Below are positions 1-8,419 of a stretch of 64,000 nt of DNA, in pieces. Source of the DNA: Halorhabdus amylolytica (GTDB taxonomy: Archaea; Halobacteriota; Halobacteria; Halobacteriales; Haloarculaceae). A program made the translations under genes and the position numbers. The notes below the pieces were generated by a model. That model searched no databases. It had not been told where the DNA came from and worked only from the letters and a program-made list of their open reading frames with translations. Positions within the stretch are counted from its first letter, which is position 1. Every line of letters starts with the position of its first letter. The stretch lies in NCBI RefSeq assembly GCF_004944975.1, contig NZ_SPQG01000010.1, positions 55,395-119,394 of the forward strand, read 5' to 3'.

Positions 1-342
1 TCGAACGACGACTCCGGGTGGAAGGTCCTCGATTGACAGTGCACAGCCCATCAATACGATAAAATCGCACGCCTCGAGCGACTCACGGGTGATCTTCGTC
101 GGTGACCGGTCAGATAAGTCGTAGCCTTTCTCAGACATCACCTCTATGACGGTCGGATGTATCGCGACAGCGGGATCGGTCCCACCAGAAACGATCTCGA
201 TGTCACTTCGCATCTGAACCTGAACTTGGGTTTCGGCGAGCGCGGCGGCGATCTGGCTCCGGCCTGCGTTCTGCACGCAGACGAACCCGAGGCGAAGCGG
301 ACCGAGGGTGTCTGTGTGTGATACCATCAGTGGCTCCCCCAT
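1..342 (-). CDS. ArsC-like low-molecular-weight phosphatase/arsenate reductase (partial)
   Basis: The N-terminal 114 residues are present; the gene runs off the left edge. Residues 22-29 read CVQNAGRS, the CX5R(S) phosphate-binding loop of low-molecular-weight tyrosine phosphatases and thioredoxin-type arsenate reductases, with Cys22 as nucleophile and Arg28. The start at 342 overlaps the stop of the ACR3 gene by one base (TGATG), which suggests translational coupling; an in-frame ATG at 327 is an alternative. In an ars operon this would reduce arsenate to arsenite for export by the next-door ACR3. The C-terminal Asp and any resolving Cys lie outside the window, so phosphatase versus reductase cannot be settled. 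Confidence 0.85.
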   Translation of the reverse strand, partial: MGEPLMVSHTDTLGPLRLGFVCVQNAGRSQIAAALAETQVQVQMRSDIEIVSGGTDPAVAIHPTVIEVMSEKGYDLSDRSPTKITRESLEACDFIVLMGCALSIEDLPPGVVVR

Positions 343-1508
343 CAGTCGTCTTCAGCGGGCGGTGGGGAGGAAGAGGTGCTGAGCTGTCCGGTTGTGGCAC
401 CACTCCAGTCGAACTTGCGCTGGAAGTACAGCGCCACGTTGACCAACGCTAATAGGACCGGGACCTCGATGAGCGGGCCGACGACGGTGGTGAAGGCGAC
501 GCCGGAGCCGACACCGAACACCGCGACCGCCACCGCAATCGCGAGTTCGAAGTTGTTCGAGGCGGCGGTGAACCCAATGGCCGTCGTCGTCGAGTAATCC
601 GCGCCGATGCCCCTACCCATCCCGAAGCTGACGAGGAACATCACGACGAAGTAGATCGTCAGCGGGACGGCGATCAGGAGGACGTCACCGGGCGAGGCGA
701 CGATGTTCTCGCCTTGCGTGGCGAACATCACGATGACCGTAAAGAGGAGCGCAACGAGCGTGACTGGGTCGATCTTGGGGACCAACGTCTCGTCGTACCA
801 CTCCTCGCTCTTGGCTCGCGTGCCGATGTACCGCGTGAGGAACCCGCCGATGAACGGGATGCCGAGGAAAATAACGATCGCCTGGAACACCTGCATCGGC
901 GTCACATTGAACGTCTCGATGCCCGCGACGAGCGTTTCCATCCCGAGCAGTGGCGGGAGGAATAGCCCGAAGAACCAGACGTAGACACCGTACGTGACGA
1001 TCTGGAAGAGGCTGTTGAACGCGACCAGCCCAGTCACGTACTCCGTCGAGCCTTCTGCGAGTTCGTTCCAGACGAGGACCATCGCGATACAGCGGGCCAT
1101 TCCGATGAACACGAGGCCGAGGAAGAACTCGGGACGAGCAGGCAGGCCAGGCACGAGTCCACTGAAGAAGATCACAGCGAGTCCGAACATAAGCGTCGGG
1201 CCGATCAACCAGTTTTGAATTAGGCTTAGTCCGAGCACACGCCAGTTGCTGAACACGGCCCGCAGTTGGGAGTAGTCAGCCTTCGCCAGCGGCGGATACA
1301 TCATCGCGATGAGGCCGATTTCGACGAGATGGAAGTCCTGAATCGGCTGGGTTACCGACGGGGCGACGAATCCGAGTCCCACGCCGACGGCCATCGCACC
1401 GAGAATCCAGACGGTGAGGTACTTATCGAGGAAGTCCATCGACCGCGGGTCGCCACAGCTCTCACAGTCGCAGTTCGGCCCATGGTCGTGAGCATCGACG
1501 TTACTCAT
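342..1508 (-). CDS. ACR3-family arsenite efflux permease
   Basis: The 388-residue protein has about ten hydrophobic helices, the usual ACR3 length and topology. It carries the family-conserved Cys at residue 140 in GMARCIAMV followed by WNELAEG, and a late SNNFELAIA motif. ACR3 exports arsenite, or antimonite, across the membrane using the ion gradient. An extra cytoplasmic N-terminal tail holds a small Cys cluster (NCDCESC, residues 12-18), a plausible metalloid or zinc site. The gene overlaps arsR upstream by 8 bp and the ArsC-like gene downstream by 1 bp, so the three form one operon. Confidence 0.93.
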   Translation of the reverse strand: MSNVDAHDHGPNCDCESCGDPRSMDFLDKYLTVWILGAMAVGVGLGFVAPSVTQPIQDFHLVEIGLIAMMYPPLAKADYSQLRAVFSNWRVLGLSLIQNWLIGPTLMFGLAVIFFSGLVPGLPARPEFFLGLVFIGMARCIAMVLVWNELAEGSTEYVTGLVAFNSLFQIVTYGVYVWFFGLFLPPLLGMETLVAGIETFNVTPMQVFQAIVIFLGIPFIGGFLTRYIGTRAKSEEWYDETLVPKIDPVTLVALLFTVIVMFATQGENIVASPGDVLLIAVPLTIYFVVMFLVSFGMGRGIGADYSTTTAIGFTAASNNFELAIAVAVAVFGVGSGVAFTTVVGPLIEVPVLLALVNVALYFQRKFDWSGATTGQLSTSSSPPPAEDD

Positions 1509-1899
1509 CGGTCACGCTCCCCTCGAGGACAGTGATAAGCGCGACAGCCCGGTTTGTTGCACGGTACTTCTTCCACCGGCCATCTTTTCGGCCCGAAACG
1601 AGTCCTGCATCGAGAAGTTTCGAGAGCGCGTGGCTGAGCCCGCTCTCGGTCACGTCGACGACCGCATTCAGTTCACAGACGCAGAGTTCCTCTTGTGCGG
1701 CAACGAGCACACGGACGAGCGTATATCGTGTCTCGTTGGAGAGTGCTGAGAGCACATCGAGTTCAGCGTTCACCTGCGCTGTCCCGAGTGCTGCTTCGAG
1801 GGTGCTGAGTTCGTCGAGGCGGCGCTCAACATCCTCGTTGCGACACTCCCCGAGTTCATCATCGAGATAGCGGCGAAGTCGTTCTGTAGTTTGTGCCAT
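1501..1899 (-). CDS. arsR: ArsR-family metalloregulator
   Basis: A 132-residue winged-helix repressor. The helix-turn-helix lies around residues 72-105, and the metal-site motif ELCVCEL holds Cys73 and Cys75, as in arsenite-responsive ArsR proteins. I chose the ATG at 1899 because upstream in-frame codons run into a palindrome that looks like the operator. It heads the ars operon and overlaps ACR3. By family behaviour it should repress the operon and release DNA when arsenite binds its thiols. Confidence 0.9.
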   Translation of the reverse strand: MAQTTERLRRYLDDELGECRNEDVERRLDELSTLEAALGTAQVNAELDVLSALSNETRYTLVRVLVAAQEELCVCELNAVVDVTESGLSHALSKLLDAGLVSGRKDGRWKKYRATNRAVALITVLEGSVTDE

Positions 1900-1909
1900 C
1901 AATATCGAC

Positions 1910-1925
1910 TTGAGTAGATTCTCAA
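1910..1925. promoter_or_regulatory. Candidate ArsR operator
   Basis: An inverted repeat TTGAG-N6-CTCAA lies 11 bp upstream of the arsR start. A related site, 15 of 19 bases identical over the longer alignment, lies at the ridA start. The position fits autoregulation; binding is inferred. Confidence 0.5.
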
Positions 1926-2018
1926 TTAATTGTTGCGGTATAGCCGAGGTATTGTTCACTCAAGCGCCTCACAGTGCGGTGGTGCTCGAGAATCGAGAAC
2001 AGACGGAAAACATTATAC

Positions 2019-2034
2019 TTGAATATACTCTAAA
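2019..2034. promoter_or_regulatory. Second ArsR-like site at the ridA start
   Basis: TTGAA-N6-CTAAA resembles the arsR-side palindrome and ends 7 bp before the ridA start, inside what should be its promoter. It suggests that ArsR may also control ridA. Confidence 0.4.
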
Positions 2035-2041
2035 TCAAAAT

Positions 2042-2461
2042 ATGGAGGCGAACTCAGTGACCGAATCACAGCTAAGTCGTGCCAGTGAGAGTAGCCGCAA
2101 GCAGCGTGACGGAACAAAATTTATCGGCGGCTATGGCAAGAAAACGGGAGATTCGGACCTCCTCTTCATCGAAGGCCAACTGCCGGAGGATGGAGACCGG
2201 ATCGCGAGCGATGCATCCCCTGTGCGTCAGCTCGAATTGTGTTTAGGAAACCTCGAAACCCAGCTTGAACGGCACGGGAAAGAAATGAGTGACGTTCTGC
2301 AGCTCACCCTGTATCTCGCTGAGATGGATGCATACGAGCGTGTGAATGACGCCTATGAGCAGTACTTTGATGAGACGTATCCAGCCCGAACGACGATCGG
2401 CGTCTGTGAACTGCTCGGCGATGCTGCAGTTACCGTGGATGCCGTCGTCGCCATCGAATAG
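2042..2461 (+). CDS. RidA/YjgF-family protein
   Basis: A 139-residue protein of the RidA (YjgF/YER057c/UK114) family. It shows the family signatures FIEGQLPEDG, the central LYLAEMDAY helix, and a C-terminal block ending in VTVDAVVAIE; YPARTTIGV supplies the usual active-site Arg. RidA enzymes deaminate reactive enamine/imine intermediates. The ATG at 2042 matches the usual family length after a slightly long N-terminus. It diverges from arsR, and a possible ArsR-like site overlaps its start, so co-regulation with arsenic resistance is possible but unproven. Confidence 0.85.
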   Translation: MEANSVTESQLSRASESSRKQRDGTKFIGGYGKKTGDSDLLFIEGQLPEDGDRIASDASPVRQLELCLGNLETQLERHGKEMSDVLQLTLYLAEMDAYERVNDAYEQYFDETYPARTTIGVCELLGDAAVTVDAVVAIE

Positions 2462-2746
2462 AGCCGAGAGGTCGTTGCAGCTACCTTCACGGATAAGTTG
2501 GATCAGATAAACGGGCGATGTTCGCCACCGGTTTCATCCCGCCCAGTATCTGCCCAATTCTATACCAATAGAGTCGAGCGGAACCGTATGCATTGAGACT
2601 GCCAGTCTCAACTGTTGCGCGACCGCCGTTCGGACCCGGTTCTGAGAATAATCGCAAGACTGCAAGCAGATAGCTTGCTACACAATCTGCATAATGTACA
2701 ATGCGCACAAAATTTGAATGGTGAGGAAAATCAGCCAAATCCAATG
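2462..2746. other. Intergenic stretch with one par-type iteron
   Basis: No credible gene is present. Around 2681-2703 the sequence cacaatctgcataatgtaca closely resembles the iteron upstream of parA near 4271. The par operon therefore has related repeats on both sides. Confidence 0.5.
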
Positions 2747-3232
2747 TTAGTCGTTCGTAGCTTGCTCGCTCAGCATCTCAACAACTTCCTGAACACGTTC
2801 CTCATCGGCTTCGATACCACGCTCCCGGAGGATCTGGAGGGCAACCTCATCACCGTGGTCCGCAATTACCCGGAGACACGCATCTTGAAACTCTCTTCCC
2901 TCAAACTCGGGAACATCAAACATAGAACACGCAGCAGTTACCGATGATCGCATCCGGGTGACGCCATCCCACGTGTCCTCCCGGACATAGAAGCCGTGCA
3001 TATCGGTCTCATCAAAGGAGAAGGCCGGTCCACCGGTGGATTCGTCCACATCCTCCTCATCCTGCTCAGGAATGGACTCAGTCTCCGACTCTGTGTCCTC
3101 AGTAGTTATCTCTTCATCCGGTTGCGGTTCATCCTGGGCGTCAGTACGTTCGTCGTCATCCGATTCGGCTCCTTCCTCCGTTTGTTTGAGCTGTTCAGCG
3201 ACGTCCCCGAAACGGTCGTCCTCATTAGGCAT
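2747..3232 (-). CDS. ParA-associated partition partner (hypothetical)
   Basis: A 161-residue protein encoded directly after parA, with an 8-bp overlap. The first 75 residues are very acidic and low in complexity, probably disordered. The folded C-terminal half (about 85-160) contains MHGFYVREDTWDG and a helical DACLRVIADHGDEVAL region. I recognise no ParB domain. By position it is the likely DNA-binding or adaptor component of the partition system, contacting the nearby iterons; this is inference from gene order only. Confidence 0.6.
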   Translation of the reverse strand: MPNEDDRFGDVAEQLKQTEEGAESDDDERTDAQDEPQPDEEITTEDTESETESIPEQDEEDVDESTGGPAFSFDETDMHGFYVREDTWDGVTRMRSSVTAACSMFDVPEFEGREFQDACLRVIADHGDEVALQILRERGIEADEERVQEVVEMLSEQATND

Positions 3233-4097
3233 GGCTGTGTTCCTCCACGAGGTCCGCTAAGTGATCGAAATTCGGGATCTGGTCGCAATCTTCGTCGAAC
3301 TCCGAGACCGGCATTCCTTGCTTGAACGCGCGAGAAATCGCGGTCCGTTCGCGAATCCCTGGCTTCGGAATACTATCGATGGTGCGTTCCGAATCATCGA
3401 GGGCATCGAAGATCTCCGGGTCCACACGAGCGTACTCGGGGACGAATGAACCGAACTCCCGGTTGAGATTTTCAACGAGAGTCCGATGCTCGTTGCGTTG
3501 TCCCATTGTTTCGCGAATCATATTCGGAGTGACTGCGAGGATATCCAACCCGATATTCTGCCGGATTGGGGAGATCTGGCGTTCAATCATCTTATTGAGG
3601 CCGTTGATCGAGCCAGCACGCGGGATTAGCGGGATTATGACGCGCTGGACGGCGATGAGGGCATTGTCGGAGAGTTTCCCACGGCCGCCTGCGGCATCAA
3701 TTATCACGTAGTCGTATCCGTTTTGAATGAGCGGATCGACGACGTTCCGTCGAAGCTTCACGTCTGCGAACCGTTCGTCCTTCAGCCTCGTCTCGACGTT
3801 CTCGAGCTCGTTACTCGACGGGAGTAGGTGAACGCCGAAGTCCGTCTCGATAAGCAGGTCTTCGGGGTCCTCACCATCGATAAGGGCGTCACCGAGGTTC
3901 GCATCTCGGTCGTACGCATCGTCGTATCCCAACTGGGTCGTCATGTGCCCGTCCTTATCCAGATCCAATAGTACCGTCTCATGGCCACGAGCAGCGAGTC
4001 GATCAGCGATGTTGAGCGCGATCGTGGATTTCCCTACCCCTCCCTTGAGCAACGAGACAGCTGCTCCGGGGAGCCCTTCAAACTCGTCAGCACTCAT
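3225..4097 (-). CDS. ParA-family partition ATPase
   Basis: A 290-residue ParA/Soj/MinD-type ATPase. The deviant Walker A KGGVGKST is at residues 18-25, followed by VLLDLDKDGHMT (switch region) and VIIDAAGG (Walker B). ParA ATPases move plasmid copies by cycling on nucleoid DNA. There is no N-terminal HTH, so it resembles chromosomal or type Ib ParA and probably does not autorepress by a dedicated domain. It is the first gene of the par operon, with iteron-like repeats upstream. Confidence 0.92.
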   Translation of the reverse strand: MSADEFEGLPGAAVSLLKGGVGKSTIALNIADRLAARGHETVLLDLDKDGHMTTQLGYDDAYDRDANLGDALIDGEDPEDLLIETDFGVHLLPSSNELENVETRLKDERFADVKLRRNVVDPLIQNGYDYVIIDAAGGRGKLSDNALIAVQRVIIPLIPRAGSINGLNKMIERQISPIRQNIGLDILAVTPNMIRETMGQRNEHRTLVENLNREFGSFVPEYARVDPEIFDALDDSERTIDSIPKPGIRERTAISRAFKQGMPVSEFDEDCDQIPNFDHLADLVEEHSHA

Positions 4098-4120
4098 AGC
4101 TCAGCACCCCGTAAGAAGCG

Positions 4121-4480
4121 GATTTTGTACATTTTGTAGGTAATGTACATTGGGTAGATGTTGAAGGTTGCGCGAGTTTTGTCGATAATGTACGTTTTGC
4201 ACTGGTCATACGCGGTCAATGATGCTCGTCCATCTTAATTCTGTGCCAGACAGATTGCGTACGCCATCTACACAATCTACATTTTGTACATTACGTAGAT
4301 TGTTGGCACAATCTCAATTGGCATAATCACCGTCGACCCTACGCAATCTACATAATTTAGATAATCAGCATTTCATACGCATTCATCACAATCTTTGCCA
4401 CCCACACGAACCAATTGAAGAAGCCCAATTTACATTATCTACATTATTCACATTATGCAGATTGGCTATGAGATCTACAT
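4121..4480. repeat. Iteron-rich region upstream of parA
   Basis: This AT-rich, gene-free stretch repeats variants of caatctacatt and its complement. The best unit is an 8-bp perfect inverted repeat, CAATCTAC (4273-4280) and GTAGATTG (4295-4302), around attttgtacatt. Related copies lie near 4123-4158, 4344-4368 and 4426-4464, and one lies downstream of the operon near 2681. It is probably the partition site (parS) and the parA promoter; a replication role is possible. Confidence 0.65.
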
Positions 4481-4564
4481 TCTTCAGTCATTCAATGGGA
4501 GAGTCCCGAGTGATAGAACTCAGACAGAGCCGTTCTACCCCGTCTTCTAGTAAGACCTTTAGCT

Positions 4565-4584
4565 GTTACCGGATTATTGGTAAC
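4565..4584. promoter_or_regulatory. Operator-like palindrome before the HTH/NTase pair
   Basis: GTTACC-N8-GGTAAC is a perfect 6-bp inverted repeat ending 6 bp upstream of the HTH gene start. The position fits autoregulation by the HTH protein. Confidence 0.5.
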
Positions 4585-4590
4585 TACCAG

Positions 4591-5265
4591 ATGTATGAGG
4601 TTCTCGACGACACGGCGGCACAGACTATCCTCGCCATCGAGAGTGGTGACTCCATCCGCCGTGTCGCCCAACACCTCCACACGCCCTACGAGACAGTGAG
4701 ACAGGCCGTCAATCGGCTGGAAGAGGCAGGCTACGTTTCCTATGATGACGGCCTCACTGTAGTCGACGAGCGCGTACGCGACGCAGCGCTCGAGCTCGTC
4801 GCTGCCAGCGCTGGCGTCAGTCCACCCTCCATCGAGGAAACATACGTCATCCCACAATTCGGTGACTGGCCGTTCGCGTTCACGCGGATCGACGCCGTCT
4901 ACGTGTGGACTCAGGGCGGCTACCAAGTCGGTCGCGAGCCCAACGACTATCCACTGTTCCTGGCTGTTCGTGAGCAGGACGTCGACGCCTGGGAGGGGTT
5001 CTTCGAGTCCTTCGACCTCCCGACCGCATTCGAACGACAGCCCCGAGACGAGCTTAGCGGACCGCTACAGATGGTCCTCGAGCCACGCGCGTCACTCGAT
5101 ATCGAGCACGTCGAAGGGTACCCGGTGATACCGAGAGCAGAGACGATCGAGTACATGCGCGAGAACTACGCCCAGTTCCAGTCGGCGCTGGCGATGCTCG
5201 ACCGGATGTACGAGGACCTTGACCTCGGCGTCACGTATCGAGAGACCGAACGGGCGCAGCCATGA
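4591..5265 (+). CDS. wHTH antitoxin-like protein (AbiEi-like), copy 1
   Basis: A 224-residue protein. Residues 15-55 form a winged helix (SIRRVAQHLHTPYETVRQAV), followed by a conserved domain with YVIPQFGDWPFAFTRID and VYVWTQGGYQ. The start at 4591 aligns exactly with a paralogue at 29389, so the longer upstream extension was rejected. It overlaps the nucleotidyltransferase gene by ATGA. The pairing resembles AbiE-type systems, in which an HTH protein represses the operon and counteracts a nucleotidyltransferase toxin; that function is inferred. Confidence 0.7.
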   Translation: MYEVLDDTAAQTILAIESGDSIRRVAQHLHTPYETVRQAVNRLEEAGYVSYDDGLTVVDERVRDAALELVAASAGVSPPSIEETYVIPQFGDWPFAFTRIDAVYVWTQGGYQVGREPNDYPLFLAVREQDVDAWEGFFESFDLPTAFERQPRDELSGPLQMVLEPRASLDIEHVEGYPVIPRAETIEYMRENYAQFQSALAMLDRMYEDLDLGVTYRETERAQP

Positions 5266-5957
5266 GCTTCAACAACCGAAGTGACGCGCTCATCGAACTG
5301 CTCGAGGAGCTCACCAAAGAGGGCCACGAGTACGTTCTTGTTGGCGGCTACGCTGTCTCAGCATTCAATGCTCGCTTCTCCACGGACCTCGATATCGTCG
5401 TCGCGCCGGATTCCAAAGCTGACTTCGTCGAGTTCCTCGAACAGCGGGGATTCGAGAAAACGGACAGCCACGCCAAAGAATGGTTCTACGACACCGAAGT
5501 AATCGAGTACGAGAAGCGGCTCACGCCGCAGCAGCCGATCGGCTTCGATCTCCTGGTGAACGGACTCGCGTGTCGCCAGACGGAGGCACAGTGGTCGTTC
5601 GACTACCTGTACGACCACAGCCACCAACAGGAGGTGAGCGGAGGCACAGTGACGACGACAGCCAGAGTGATCGATGGGGCCGTCCTCGTGGCGGCAAAGC
5701 TCCACAGCGGCAGAGAAACGGACCTTCGGGACGTCCTGGCGGTCGCAGAAGAGAGCGACCTCAACGCTGTCACGCCTCACCTTCGGCGAGGGGACGACGA
5801 TGCGCTACGGGAGCAGCTTGAGCGTGGACTGGAGATCATAGAGAGCGATGAACTCAAGCACGGGTATCGGAGTGACTTCGGGGCCTCAGCAGTCTCAGAA
5901 GAAACGGTCACCGCTCTCCAAGAGTATCTGTCTGCACAGATTAACCACCTGAGCTGA
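5262..5957 (+). CDS. Nucleotidyltransferase toxin-like protein (AbiEii/MNT-like), copy 1
   Basis: A 231-residue protein with the DNA polymerase beta-type nucleotidyltransferase motif: GG at 28-29, then DLD with Asp42 and Asp44 in FSTDLDIVV. CRQTEAQW and AAKLHSGRETDLRDVLAV follow, typical of the AbiEii/DUF6036-like group. Such enzymes modify tRNA or proteins to stop growth during infection. It is translationally coupled to the HTH gene upstream and has a paralogue at 30060-30755 with the same catalytic spacing. Confidence 0.75.
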   Translation: MSFNNRSDALIELLEELTKEGHEYVLVGGYAVSAFNARFSTDLDIVVAPDSKADFVEFLEQRGFEKTDSHAKEWFYDTEVIEYEKRLTPQQPIGFDLLVNGLACRQTEAQWSFDYLYDHSHQQEVSGGTVTTTARVIDGAVLVAAKLHSGRETDLRDVLAVAEESDLNAVTPHLRRGDDDALREQLERGLEIIESDELKHGYRSDFGASAVSEETVTALQEYLSAQINHLS

Positions 5958-6041
5958 AGCGGTCGGGACCCCCTTGATCGGAAATGAAGATAGGGTCCTT
6001 CAGCGGTGCTTGCAGTCAGTCAAAAAATTGGAGGGGCGGTG

Positions 6042-6347
6042 TCAGTCGACCGTCGCTAACACACGGACATCCGTAGCTGAGTGTCGTTCCCGTTCAGTAC
6101 GAGCACCATGCTCGCGGAGGAACTCATCAATACGGTCGGCAAGGGACTCCGCGTCCTCTCTATCAACGTGGACGATCAGCGTCGGATGTTCCTCGTCGCT
6201 GTTCTCAATCACGAGCGAGACATCCTTGAATTCGTCCGGCTGTCTATACGCCTCAAACTCATCGGCGACCTGGTTGGCCAGGTCGTCGAGTACCTCAATC
6301 GGTTCCTTTGTCATAGATTGTATTTCGGCTTTGGAAGGTTGTGTCAT
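6042..6347 (-). CDS. Hypothetical small acidic protein
   Basis: About 101 residues from the ATG at 6347; a second candidate start is at 6314 (MTKEPIEVL). It is acidic and helix-rich, with a central strand-like SLVIENSDEEHPTLIVHV and a DREDAESLADRIDEFL helix. No family recognised. An opposing frame over the same bases is Ser/Arg-rich and looks like a shadow. Confidence 0.5.
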   Translation of the reverse strand: MTQPSKAEIQSMTKEPIEVLDDLANQVADEFEAYRQPDEFKDVSLVIENSDEEHPTLIVHVDREDAESLADRIDEFLREHGARTERERHSATDVRVLATVD

Positions 6348-6471
6348 CGCGAGCGCGTGAAGAAAACGTGACGTGACTTTCAGAACCACCTCCATCAGAC
6401 AAACGCGAACGGAGCCTTCTCACACCGATGGTTTACCGAGAAGAAGACCGATCCGCAGAAGGGACAACAGG

Positions 6472-6906
6472 TTAGAGTGCTCGCGGATCGCTATCGACAA
6501 TGCTCGCAAACGCGACGTTCTCCTGAACTTGTTCGATTTCGACTGTTGGCTCGTCGCCGGGCTGAGCGCCGGGAACGATCACGACGTACCCCCGTTCGAC
6601 TTTCGCAATACCGTCTCCTTGATCACCGACGGTTTCGATTGTCACGTCGCGCACTTCTCCCTCATCAACAGGAGGACCAGATGAATCATGGCTCGTGCTC
6701 CCCTGAGAGGCGGGATGCCGTGGGGCCTGTGGAGATGTTGATTCAGCTTCGGAGGAGGAATCAAGGAGAGCGATGCGGTACGTTTCATCACCGGTCAGCG
6801 CCCCGTGCTTGATCTCACTCGGAGGAATCTCGATGACGAAAGTGCCATCCTCCTCCTTAATTTTCGCAGTGAAAAGCGAACACAGGGAGTCTGATATTTC
6901 TACCAT
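6472..6906 (-). CDS. TRAM-domain protein
   Basis: 144 residues from the ATG at 6906. An N-terminal segment (MVEISDSLCSLFTAKI, IPPSEI) is followed by a Ser/Pro-rich linker (about 55-85). The C-terminus is a TRAM domain with GDGIAKVERGYVVIVPGAQ, matching the small beta-barrel RNA-binding domain of archaeal TRAM proteins and RNA-modifying enzymes. Haloarchaea encode many stand-alone TRAM proteins, thought to act on RNA as chaperones or regulators. Its target here is unknown. Confidence 0.8.
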   Translation of the reverse strand: MVEISDSLCSLFTAKIKEEDGTFVIEIPPSEIKHGALTGDETYRIALLDSSSEAESTSPQAPRHPASQGSTSHDSSGPPVDEGEVRDVTIETVGDQGDGIAKVERGYVVIVPGAQPGDEPTVEIEQVQENVAFASIVDSDPRAL

Positions 6907-6963
6907 AACTGGGTTTGATACTGGATACAATTAATCGGTCTCTTTGAGAAGGAGCGAACTGGA

Positions 6964-7530
6964 TCAGCTGTCCTCAGCTGGTTCTTCCCAAGGAATGTCT
7001 CGCTTATGGACTACAGCGAGCTTCGAGTCGTCATCATCTTCCATTGCACTGAGACCACGCTGGACGAGAGTGTGAACCTGCCCAGCAGACTCCGGGAACG
7101 AAAATTGGTCATCCTCCGCATCAGCACGGAGTTCCAGATAATGGAGGTACAACCTGAACGTCGTATCTGCTCCGATAGGCCACCAAATCGTCCCTATCTG
7201 CTCATCTACCTGATTGTCCCAATGCTCTATGAGTTCACGGATATCGTCGACGAGCTCCTCCCCAGAAGTGCGAAGGCGGAGGGAGTATTCCCGATCCCGC
7301 TCCATATCTTCGATTATATCCTGAAGGAAAGGCTCAGCCTCCAAGGCGGTAGGTGAGGTCTGATCCGCTTTTAGAAGGTGTTCTAACGCCCGAATTTCTT
7401 CACGCCGAGCGGCTACAGCGTATGCGACATTGTACTTGTCCTCGGGGAAGATTTCGTGCTGACTCGGTTGCTGTGCCTGAGGGACAGTATCCCCGGTGGA
7501 TGAGCTAAATAAGGTGTCAAAGAGTCCCAT
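6964..7530 (-). CDS. Hypothetical protein
   Basis: 188 residues from MGLFDTLF at 7530; an in-frame ATG at 7554 is possible. A short N-terminal amphipathic segment is followed by helices (YNVAYAVAARREEIRALEHLL, DIIEDMERDREYSLRLR). The rest is acidic, with a Trp-containing segment (GTIWWPIGADTTFRLYLHYL). No family recognised. It lies between the TRAM and PIN genes on the same strand, but the gaps do not force an operon. Confidence 0.5.
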   Translation of the reverse strand: MGLFDTLFSSSTGDTVPQAQQPSQHEIFPEDKYNVAYAVAARREEIRALEHLLKADQTSPTALEAEPFLQDIIEDMERDREYSLRLRTSGEELVDDIRELIEHWDNQVDEQIGTIWWPIGADTTFRLYLHYLELRADAEDDQFSFPESAGQVHTLVQRGLSAMEDDDDSKLAVVHKRDIPWEEPAEDS

Positions 7531-7621
7531 ACGCTTCGTCCGGACGGCACCCATAAGTACTTCCTGTCAGAGTGGACCTCAGCTCCGGCGACAGTGTACC
7601 TTCTAACCAGTCGTTGCGTAA

Positions 7622-8419
7622 TCAGAGGATCTCGTGTGAATCCTGACCGACCTGGGAACGCGTATGAAACTCATCCAAAATATAGAGGATTGAAACATCA
7701 AATAATGACGTCAGCTGTTGCTGATATCGGACAATGTCTTTCTTATCTCCGGTCACAATACGCTGAAGCACATCGCGTTCTGCAAGCCCTATGGCGTCAA
7801 GAAGCCACTGAGAGTCTACTGGAGGTATCCGGGACTCTCGAATTCCGATGTGCTCCTTGACTAGACCGCGAGCGCGCTCCTGATTGTCATAAGTTGACGA
7901 CATGACGTGGACAGCATCCATTAGTGCGTCTTTCCGCTCCTTTGCGTCGTGGAGAACACGATCTCGAAGATCTTCGACACACCGTTTCGCATTCCGTGGG
8001 GTGATTTCACGCGAGGAGAAGTAGTCCTGGAAGTGTCGAACAAAGTGTGGCTTGGCCTGACTTCGAACCTCAATATTATCGAAGAAAATCTCTAAGATCC
8101 TCTCAAAGGAAAGCCCATCGTAGCGCTGTAAATCGATTTCTCGGTTGTACATTGGGATATTATCCTCGACGTTCTCTTGAAAGTCTTCAAGAACGGTCCC
8201 GAACACGCCATCGGTATCGTCAGAGTCAACCTGTAGCTGATCGGGGTCAGACACAACTCGAGGCGCTCCTTGTGGACGGCTGCAATACTCGTAGATCACA
8301 AACTCACTCGTGAAGAGCGTGTTATGACCGTCTAGGATACGCTCTGCTTCTACGGCCCACCGATCGTGAGAAAACGTGAGTCCAATGAGGACGTTAGTGT
8401 CTACGAAGTATCGAGTCAT
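7622..8419 (-). CDS. PIN-domain protein (VapC-like ribonuclease)
   Basis: A 265-residue protein opening with YFVDTNVLIGL, the PIN motif with Asp7, followed by Glu44 in FVIYEY and a later acidic helix KERKDALMDAVHVMS. These fit a Mg-dependent PIN nuclease. It is about twice as long as a typical VapC (about 130 residues), so it has an extra helical domain. It overlaps the upstream gene by ATGA, an arrangement typical of toxin-antitoxin pairs with the antitoxin first. Toxin function is inferred. Confidence 0.7.
   Translation of the reverse strand: MTRYFVDTNVLIGLTFSHDRWAVEAERILDGHNTLFTSEFVIYEYCSRPQGAPRVVSDPDQLQVDSDDTDGVFGTVLEDFQENVEDNIPMYNREIDLQRYDGLSFERILEIFFDNIEVRSQAKPHFVRHFQDYFSSREITPRNAKRCVEDLRDRVLHDAKERKDALMDAVHVMSSTYDNQERARGLVKEHIGIRESRIPPVDSQWLLDAIGLAERDVLQRIVTGDKKDIVRYQQQLTSLFDVSILYILDEFHTRSQVGQDSHEIL

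Noticed and set aside
2487..2744. 85-residue minus-strand open frame
   Set aside because: Basic, non-acidic composition, no motif, and it covers the iteron-like sequence downstream of the par operon.
4121..4480. CRISPR array
   Set aside because: The repeats are short, degenerate, AT-rich and irregularly spaced; no cas genes are present.
5974..6360. 128-residue plus-strand open frame
   Set aside because: Ser/Arg-rich shadow of the acidic minus-strand protein in the same place.
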